Assembly (NCBI GenBank): GCA_954871525.1
Contig: OX940872.1
Coordinates: 12,547,180 to 12,611,179 of the forward strand
DNA length: 64,000 nucleotides
Reading direction: 5' to 3'
Origin: Parietaria judaica
Lineage: Eukaryota > Streptophyta > Magnoliopsida > Rosales > Urticaceae
Below, in pieces: positions 56,901 to 64,000 of the stretch. The notes below the pieces were generated by a model. That model did not search any database. It was not told the origin of the DNA and saw only the letters and a program-made list of their open reading frames with translations. Numbering within the stretch: the first letter of the stretch is position 1; each line of letters begins with the position of its first letter. The position numbers and the translations under genes were made by a program.

Positions 56901-57479
56901 GATATAATTCTTCAATTTCGAGGCTTTTAATTTCACCTCGTTCGAATCATTAGTTGAAGCCATTTGGAGTTTTTCGACATTTTAGTATCGGGTGTCCAAT
57001 GCTTTATGAGGTCTGAGTCACAATTTTGTGCCTGGCCTTTTCCGTTAAGAATCGTGCATTCTGCTCATAAACTTTCCCGTCCTTCTATTCCCGTTATGTT
57101 ACTCCTTCTCCGGTGAACACTTAAAATTCTTTTGCACTACCTATGAGCTTGCTTTGACTCGCGAGCTGAGGGTGCGTAAACGGCACGAGCTCGACCGTCT
57201 TCTCTACGCGTATGTTTTGCAAGAAAATTTTTGTGATAGTGGATGCGTATATGTGTGGTATACGCTCCCACCCCGATGAAAAAATAAATAAACAAAGTCA
57301 AGAAGAGAAGGGGTACCTCGAACCGGTTTGTTTGGTGAAGTACCTACTTGCCAATTATACTTTCGAAGGCGCGTCCTTGAAGTGCCAAAGTTCATCATCA
57401 TGGCCCGGATGTGCTCTTGGGTCTTGGCCTTGCGGAGGAAGATTGTCCTCCAATTCAATGAGAGTTGCATAGCTTATCC
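53972..57479 (-). other. LARD interior, noncoding 3' part
   Basis: No retroelement domain or other family is recognised on either strand. A local duplication of about 140 bases occurs at 56180-56400: TGTATGTTGATCCCTTGGATG and GTACGTTGATCCTTAGATG both precede TTTTCTTTTCCG and CGAATCTCGGGAAACTA. Several scattered frames of 60-95 codons have no motif. Confidence 0.6.
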
Positions 57480-60110
57480 CGTGATGCCTTAGGGTATTGG
57501 ATGTCAAATCGGTTGTTGCTCGGATATGGATCCGAGATCATTGCAGGATCAAATGTGATACAAATCGGGGCGTATGCCGTCACCCGAATCTAGATTTCTG
57601 TTTGTATGGGGCCACGTGACACTGGAACCTTGGTGTTAACTCACACCTTGGTCGCTACTCGGGTATGGACCCGAGGTCACTGCCAAACTGAATATGAAGC
57701 AAATTGATTGGAGATATATTCCACAAGCAAATATCACCCTGAATTTCGCCGTGAAAGTTCTTGCTGGTCAAATTTGACACGTATTGTGGAGAAAATTATC
57801 ATCTCGTTTGCTGCCCGAATTAAGATTCGAGGTTATTGCGAGATCTGATCGTTACACCGAATAGGTGATCGATGCATTAAGGCATCTGATATCATCTCCA
57901 TTTCTGCCCGAATAAAGATTCGAGGTCGTTGTATGACCCGTGGTGAATCTAACAGATTTTCGATGCATTAAGGCATCAAATATCACTTTGGTTGTTGCCC
58001 AAATGAGTATTCAAATTTGTTGTGAGTCTGAAAACTACGCAAATCAATGTGTTCACTTTCACCTCGTTTAGAGCCCGGATATGGATCCAAGGTCTTTGTA
58101 AGACCCGATGTGAAGCAAACATATAACAAATGCATTATGGCGTTGGATATCACCTCGATTGTCGCCTCAATGAAGATTCGTGTTCATTGTGAGGCCGAAG
58201 ATGATAAAATCAGGATGCTCACTCTCACCTTGGTTGCGCTTGGATAATGATCCGAGGTGAGTGCCAGACCGGGGGTGAAGTGAGGAGATGAAAATACGTT
58301 GCAATATCAAATATCATCTCGTATGCTGCTCGGAAATAGATCCGAGATGCTTGTGAGGTTGGAGATGGCATGCATCGTGGAGAAAGCTATCACCTCGGCT
58401 ATTGTTCGGATAGAGATCCGAGGTGAAGCAAAATCGATTAAGATGCATCACGTCTTTGATCAACGTGTAGCGATTCATGCGGATGTCACGCCTGAATTTT
58501 AATTCGTACCACCCAAGGTGAGCGCGATGATTGTCGTTTCATTGCTGACCCATGTGAGACGGGACAGTACGCACTTAAGGCGGAAGATGAAGGTCCTTAA
58601 TGGCTCGTCTTTTCACCGCATGAGTTGGTCGAAGGGCCGGTCGAGTATGGTTCTAGTTCGTAGAACTATTTGAGCGCGGTTTCTACCGACTGTTGGGCAA
58701 AGATATGACATTACCCGGTCTCTCTGATGGTTTGATATAAGCTCTCCCCATTGCGATGTGGAGGAACCGGAGATGTGCTCCTAGGTCCATCCTCGCGTCA
58801 TAACGGGGGATATTAATCATCCCAATTTTTATGATCTTTGCATTGGTGATTTGAGGAATGAAAGGGGTGAATGTTGATTCGGACGAGGCGATCAATATCG
58901 GGGGGAATCATGGCGGTGTTGTGGACTTTAGAGTTCACAACCCTTACTTTGGGTCACACATCTTTGATCGTGTCCTATTGTCCTATGAAACATGCGGGAA
59001 ATGATCGGTGGCCAATGCATTAGGGCATCGGACATTACTTCAGTTGTTGCCTGAATGATGATTCGAGGTCATTGCGAGGCCGAAGACAATAAATACGGGG
59101 TGTCTACTATCACATCGGTCGTTACCCGGATATGGATCCGGGGTCACCGCGAGGTCCGAGGCGATTAGGACTCATGGCCAATGCATTACGACAATGGATT
59201 TTATCTCGACTGCTGCGTGAATAAGGATTTGATGTCCTTGCGGAGCCAAAGATGATAAAAACATGATGTATACCATCACCTTGATTTTTACCCGAATATG
59301 GATCCGAGGTCATTGCGAGATCCGAGGTGAAAAGAGCTCATGATTGATGCATTACGACATCGTATATGACATCGGCTTCTACCCCAATAATGATTCGAGT
59401 TTGTCACGAAACCAAAGATGATAAACATAGGAAGTCTACTATCACCTCGTTCACTATCCGAATATGGATCCGAGGTGAAAAGAACTCAGGAACGGTGCAT
59501 TTTGGCACCGAATATCACTTCGGATGCTACCTCGGTTGCTGCCCGAATACGGATCCGAGGTCATTGCAAAATGTGGGATGAGCAGAACTCGTGAATGGTG
59601 AGTTACGCCTCCGGATATCCCTTCGGCTGCTACCCTATTGAGGGTTCAAGATCGTCATGAGGCCATATATGATAAAAACGGGACGTCTGATGTCACCTCA
59701 TCTACTATCCAAATACGGATCCGAGAGAAAGGAACTCGGGGCGGTGCATTAAGGCACCAGATATCACTTCGGCTTCTACCCGAATGAGGATTCGAGGTGA
59801 TCGTGAAGCCAAATATGATAAAAATAGGACGTTCACATCGTTCACTGTCCGAATACAGATCCGAGGTGAAAGAAATTCGGGGCGGTGTATTAAGTCACCA
59901 TATATCACTTCGGCTGCTACGCGAATGAGGATTCGAGGTGATCGCGAAGCCAAATATGATAAAATTAGGACGTCAATTATCACCTTGTTTAATGTCCGAA
60001 TACGGATCCGAGGTGAAAGAAACTCGCGGCGGTGCATTAAGGCACCGGATATCACTTCGGCTGCTACCCGAATGAGGATTCGAGGTCGTCGCAAAATACA
60101 AAATAAAGCA
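57480..60110. repeat. Diverged tandem array inside the LARD
   Basis: Phrases such as CGGATATGGATCCGAGGTCA, GATTCGAGGT, GCATTA(A/C)G(G/A)CA, TATCAC(C/T)TCG and GCTGC(T/C)(A/C)CCCGAAT recur in order many times. The last three units are clearest: GGTG(C/T)ATTAAG starts at 59743, 59884 and 60031, periods of 141 and 147 bases. Earlier units are more diverged and about 70-150 bases apart. On both strands the best-conserved units stay open for over 100 codons, with a minus-strand unit containing SPRILIRVAAEVI. Confidence 0.85.
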
Positions 60111-60469
60111 AATTAATTGTCCCGGAAGATTTTGACACCCCCAATATCGTTGCTAAATACCAGGTGGTGCCTAATCCGGCAGAGTAGACATTACCAAAGC
60201 TCGAGTGTGAGTCAAGGCGATAAGGATCTCAATGAAGTCCAAAGTCGTCTTTTATAAGAGAATGTTCCATGCTCGCGAGGAGACGTAAAGACGTCTCGAG
60301 GTTTCAAACCCAATAAGAGTCTTCTCGATGCGAGACAAATTGAAGCATATGATCGAGTTTTTCTTGAAGATTTTTGTTCACCTCGCTCTTTTTGGGGTGA
60401 TTTATAATCAGTTTGAAATCATTGATTGACTGGGGGAATTTTTCCCTTTACCTTGTCGGGTCCCCTTTG

Positions 60470-60997
60470 GAGGTCCTCTGAAGGTGAATTTTTGACCGCT
60501 TTCCTTTATGAAGTGGGTCTGGAATCCGGGGTCGTCGAGTTGTCATGGCGCACCATTATTGGATTGGATTGGATTGCTCCCAATCCGGTGCCGGGGTGTT
60601 CGCCCGAAACGCGGTTGGCTGTCGCCCCGCGATTTGCTGGCCCTAGTGAGCCCATGGTGGGGTTTTCCCCCTCTAGTGTGCCTGAGGTGTTTTCCACCTC
60701 GGTCGGTCCTGGGGTGACCTGGATCCTGGAAAAATCTGGAGTCTTTCCTTGTACGAGGTTTCTCTGTGATGCTGATGAAGGTTGGGCTTTTATCGAGCTA
60801 AACGCTTCGGACAGTGTTCCCTCGATCTGGGACTGCCTCTGGGCGAGGTTCTCCAATTTAGTTTAGAAATCCTTTCTCGATTCGGCACCTTCTTAGAGTT
60901 TCTTGAGGATAGTCTCCAACATGGCTTTTACGGTGTAATCCGCCGCGGTCTCCGAGGGGTTGCTCGTGGGATTCCCGCTGGATGTTCCGCTTGCCAT
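60470..60997 (-). pseudogene. Gag-like frame of the LARD, two stops
   Basis: On the minus strand, ATG at 60997 opens MASGTSSGNPTSNPS, then KAMLETILKKL, a TAA stop, EGAESRKDF, a second TAA, and LENLAQRQSQIEGTLSEAF. A Ser/Pro/Gly-rich tail follows, ending near 60506. It starts about 40 bases after the primer-binding site. Position, low-complexity start and coiled-coil-like middle suit a gag N-terminus, but no CCHC knuckle or capsid motif is visible. The call rests mainly on position. Confidence 0.5.
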
Positions 60998-61033
60998 TCG
61001 TGCATTTGCCTGCTGGGAACTTGGTCGGGTAGG

Positions 61034-61049
61034 CCCACAGACGGCGCCA
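61034..61049 (-). other. LARD primer-binding site
   Basis: On the minus strand TGGCGCCGTCTGTGGG starts 3 bases after the right LTR. TGGCGCC-type sites occur in many plant Gypsy elements. Confidence 0.8.
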
Positions 61050-61052
61050 AAC

Positions 61053-61744
61053 TGTTGATGTGATTAATCACGATCAACTGTCACAAAGTGATAGCACTCT
61101 GTTTATGGTGAATATGACGGTAGATCTTAGCTTTACGAGATAAAATCCACTTTGATGAATAAAGTCACGAGACGAAGAATTTGTGAAGAGTTGAACGATG
61201 ATAAAGAGAAAATATATTTGATTGATAGCAAGACGAATACAGAGTGAATAACTAGTGTAAAGTGTTGAACGAGATGAATGTGTGTTAGGTTACTTCGTAG
61301 GCTTTATTTATAGCCTAGATTACAACGTCTATTTCCTATAATCTAGTAACGGCTAGTAAACTAAGCAGATATCTCTTCGCCTCTCCTTTGGTCACCGCGT
61401 GTAAAATCTAGATGACGTGATATTTGATGCCTTTCCACATGGAGGACTCTAGGTTGGTCAATAAAGGGAGAGCACGCCTAGTCTTCGGGGTTGCTCAGTC
61501 TTCGGAAGAGCTGCTTGGTCCTCGTGGGCTTGGTCTTCGCGGGCTTGGTCTTCGAGGAGACTTGGCTCTTGTTGACTAAGCTTCGGAGTGGACTCTTGAT
61601 GGGCCCGTGATGTTGGCCGCTTTGTTAGGCCTGATAGTTCGTGTGAGGCCCAATTTCCTTTGGGTCTTGTGTCGTTTGCCCCCAAGGTGTAGTTTCACAC
61701 CTTGGTGTCGTTTTTCCCAAGGAGCGCGAAATCCTGCATCAACA
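61053..61744 (-). repeat. LARD 5' LTR (right copy)
   Basis: 692 bases, identical in length to the left copy, differing at about 19 positions by eye. The TATA-like box is on the minus strand at about 61303-61316. Confidence 0.92.
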
Positions 61745-61749
61745 ATTGT

Positions 61750-62667
61750 GTCAATAAATATTTACGGTATTTAAATACTTAATTTTGTACTAAGTATCGC
61801 TATATTCCAATATATATTATATATATATATATATTATAGTACTCAAATTCCATAAAGCAATATTCATGAATTCATTTTCTTTCATGTCGACTTACCGTCG
61901 GTTAATTTAGAAATACATAGAATTAATAAAAGTGTTAATTACTTCTTTTTTTACGTTTTCTGAGTTTATTGTAGACTATTAATTTCATTCGTATTTATTA
62001 TTGAGCTAAAATTAAATTTAAGAACATTTTAAGCGCACTTAGTACAAGATCAGATATTTATGCGGCAATTATCTCTCGTATAAACATATTAATTTCATTT
62101 GTACCATAATTAAACATTAATTTGTTTGGTATCTTAGATTCCGTAAATTCAGCAATGGCTGCTTTTCATTTCCCTCAATATTAGCTATAGGTAATGTGTT
62201 TGTGTGTGTATTAATTATATATATTAACCTAGCTAGGCTAATTAATATATGAAGTGTGACAACTGAGAATACATCCCTCTATTAGGGAAAAACAAAAGGA
62301 CGATGAAATTAAAAAAAAAAACGGTGGTAGGAATATTTGAACAAAATGATAAAATACAAATGAGACACAAGTTATTCTTGTATACATGTTATGATTTAAA
62401 AGCAATTATAGAAAATTAATATCTCTATCAAATTCAGCACATATTCTTGTAGGAGGCTATATTATATATGGATTCATATGTGGAATCCATTCGGGGCTCT
62501 CCACTATTTGCCTTTCCTCCAAAATAAATATTCAAGTTATTGCCAATTATTCCCACTCTTAAATTTTTCCATTTGTTGATTTTAGTTTTTAATTTAAAAT
62601 TTTCCCTTTTATTCTAGGTGATATTATATTTCTATTTTCTCAATTGTCTTTTCCCAAAATGCTTCTC
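61750..62667. other. Upstream region of the HMA gene
   Basis: AT-rich spacer and promoter. Near 62150 the phrase AATGGCTGCTTTTCATTTCCC resembles the MAAFHFP stretch of the C48 pseudogene but stops at once. No other feature is recognised. Confidence 0.5.
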
Positions 62668-62675
62668 TATATAAA
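62668..62675 (+). promoter_or_regulatory. TATA box of the HMA gene
   Basis: TATATAAA in CTCTATATAAACCC, about 800 bases upstream of the ATG but only ~100 bases upstream of a 5'UTR splice donor. A pyrimidine-rich transcribed leader follows. Confidence 0.7.
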
Positions 62676-62773
62676 CCCATCTCCACATTATATCATCCTA
62701 CTTGTGGCTTAATTTCCAACTTCTTGCTAACTTCTCCCAAACTCATTGTTTTGCTTCCAATTCCACTCAAAAG

Positions 62774-63445
62774 GTGTGTTCAATTTCTTCACCTATGTGT
62801 TTGTTTCTACTAGTTTTCAGCTTTATCACCTTTTCTCTTCTGTTACTCTATATATGTATATAATATAATAACCATCTCAAACAAAAACTATACACATGAA
62901 GCTTGCTTTCTCATTTTTGATAAAATTTCAAGCATTCTCAGACATATTCTTTTCGTGTTTCCACCAACCCATTTCCCACAATTTAGTTTTTATATAAGAT
63001 GTAAGCGTTTTTCAATTTTTATTTTTTATTTGTTGTTGTGTCTGAGGTTCGAGTTTTACAATTCAGCATTGTAAGTTTAAATACTCAACCACTGTTTTTT
63101 TTTTACCACTTCTCCATATGATAACTGGAACATGATACCAGGCTTTTTAAACTTTTGTCAATTATTTGTTTATCCGGGTTTTCCAAAACAAGCCCGGCTC
63201 CACCTTTTATGCTCGAAATTTTTAACCCAGATTATTGAATATTTTGGCTCAATACGAGTTTTTCGGATTTCGTAAAACTAGGTCCAATTCCATGTGCTTA
63301 ATCCTCGATGTTTAACAGAACCCAGCTGTATTTATAACCGGAGTCAATTCCAATAGTATATCAAGCACTAGTTCACATCAAAAACCATCCCCATATAATC
63401 TACAAGAAATACTTTCAGTCTCATGAATCTCTCTCTTTGTTGCAG
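62774..63445 (+). other. 5'UTR intron of the HMA gene
   Basis: Donor CTCAAAAG/GTGTGT at 62774 and acceptor CTCTCTTTGTTGCAG/TG at 63445 define a 672-nt intron between the TATA-linked leader exon and the coding exon. 5'UTR introns are frequent in plant transporter genes and can raise expression. Confidence 0.65.
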
Positions 63446-63477
63446 TGTGCCAATAACAAAAAAGAAGTATATGCAAT

Positions 63478-63673
63478 ATGGAGAGCCAAAACGAGAACAA
63501 AAGGTTTCAGAAAAGCTACTTTGATGTGTTGGGGCTGTGCTGCTCGTCGGAGGTGCCTCTCATCGAGAACATCTTGAAGCCTCGTGACGGTGTCAAAGAG
63601 GTCTCGGTCATCATCGCCACCCGGACCGTCATTGTCGTCCACGACGCTCTCCTCATTTCCCCCTCTCAAATCG
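63478..63673 (+). CDS. HMA: HMA2/3/4-type Zn/Cd P1B-ATPase, first coding exon (partial)
   Basis: The exon encodes 65 residues plus one base: after a short polar start come KSYFDVLGLCCSSEVPLIE, ILKPRDGVKEVSVI, TRTVIVVHDALLIS and SQI. This is the N-terminal heavy-metal-associated (HMA) domain of plant zinc/cadmium pumps of the HMA2/HMA3/HMA4 clade, where G-x-C-C-x-S-E replaces the usual GMxCxxC metal site. These ATPases export Zn2+/Cd2+ across the plasma membrane or into the vacuole. The donor is ATCG/GTAATA at 63674, phase 1; later exons lie beyond 64000. An out-of-frame ATG at 63471 opens an 17-codon frame that overlaps this start. Which HMA member it is cannot be told from this exon. Confidence 0.9.
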
Positions 63674-64000
63674 GTAATAATTCTTCTTACTTTTTTTAAC
63701 ATGTATATACATATGGATTTTTCTTTTCTTATTGTGGACAAGTGGTGATTGAATACCCAACACTAACATAATGGTGGAGCTGTGGTGCCCACCAAATTAG
63801 CTGCTTAGCTTTCTTTGCGTAATTCAAAAAGAGAGTCGAGCACAAATTAAATGATTACATAATATACATGCCAAAATCATTGCTGACAAGTTTATTATTA
63901 TATATAATATGTACTTTATATGACATTTCTATCCCAAAACTTGCTCAAAAATCTATGTATCGAAGCGATCCTAGCTCTTTTACTATTAGAATATAGAGTT
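63674..64000 (+). other. First coding-region intron of the HMA gene (partial)
   Basis: AT-rich sequence starting GTAATAATTC with no open continuation of the HMA domain. It extends beyond the window. Confidence 0.7.

Larger units (their letters stand above)
53280..61744 (-). mobile_element. Young non-autonomous LTR element (LARD-like, 8.5 kb)
   Basis: Two 692-bp LTRs (53280-53971, 61053-61744), both TGTTGATG...CATCAACA, bound the element, and ATTGT flanks it exactly (53275-53279, 61745-61749). Orientation is minus: a TGGCGCC-type primer site lies inside the right LTR, a purine tract inside the left LTR, and a TATAAATAAA box reads on the minus strand. By eye the LTRs differ at about 19 positions. 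Inside there is only a gag-like frame next to the primer site, then an array of GATCCGAGGT/GATTCGAGGT repeats and long noncoding DNA. No protease, integrase or RT is visible, so it must use proteins from a partner. Confidence 0.93.

Noticed and set aside
62140..62185. Exon fragment of the C48 protease (MAAFHFP-like)
   Set aside because: Only seven residues match before a stop; too short to support.
1..64000. CRISPR array, bacterial operon or organellar insertion
   Set aside because: Repeats are transposon-type, genes are spliced plant nuclear genes, and no organellar gene was recognised.

Overview
This is a plant nuclear window, most likely from a eudicot. Introns are spliced and short to medium in size, the spacers are very AT-rich, and there is a nuclear-type tRNA-Trp(CCA) and a PLS-class pentatricopeptide (PPR) gene. 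Most of the DNA is transposon remains of nearly every plant order. I cannot name the species.

Only three host protein genes are supported. (1) A START-domain lipid-binding protein gene (about 5043-8186, +, five exons) carries a tRNA-Trp-like gene antisense in an intron. (2) An E-class PPR gene (10312-12179, +) has two exons joined by an 89-nt GC-AG intron. (3) The first coding exon of an HMA2/3/4-type Zn/Cd P1B-ATPase (63478-63673, +) has a TATA box, a 5'UTR exon and a 5'UTR intron; the gene runs off the right edge. They share no obvious pathway.

Layout: 1-1560 GC-rich LTR-retrotransposon (TAT/Gypsy-like) remnant. 1560-5040 AT-rich spacer with a ~344-bp tandem duplication. 5043-8186 START gene. 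8874-9594 PIF/Harbinger-type MITE with TTA target site. 10312-12179 PPR gene. 14640-17095 5'-truncated dead LINE (-). 18000-18350 a 159-bp imperfect duplication of unknown coding-like DNA. 18967-19081 hairpin MITE. 21515-22985 small degenerate LTR element (TRIM-like) with a repeat-rich reading frame. 23900-28211 degenerate Gypsy-type material. 28212-33609 full-length but dead Copia element with both LTRs. 33771-34130 two 180-bp tandem units. 34139-36511 two nested long-inverted-repeat (foldback) elements. 40320-47130 several LTR remnants, including a 2.7-kb Copia-type LTR abutting a second truncated copy. 47511-49471 right half of a CACTA element with a spliced Ulp1-like (C48) protease pseudogene, interrupted by a 167-bp hAT-type MITE. 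51701-52808 non-autonomous hAT element with a perfect 8-bp target duplication. 53280-61744 a young non-autonomous LTR element (LARD-like, -) with 692-bp LTRs, perfect 5-bp target duplication, only a gag-like frame and a large internal tandem array. 62668-64000 start of the HMA gene.

I see no convincing new multi-gene system. The most interesting items are the LARD with its satellite-like interior, the CACTA/Ulp1 remnant whose frame is restored across a precisely delimited MITE, the nested foldback with Pol III-like boxes, the GC-AG intron of the PPR gene, the tRNA-Trp with a changed T-stem base, and the duplicated 90-bp motif at 36738 and 37987.
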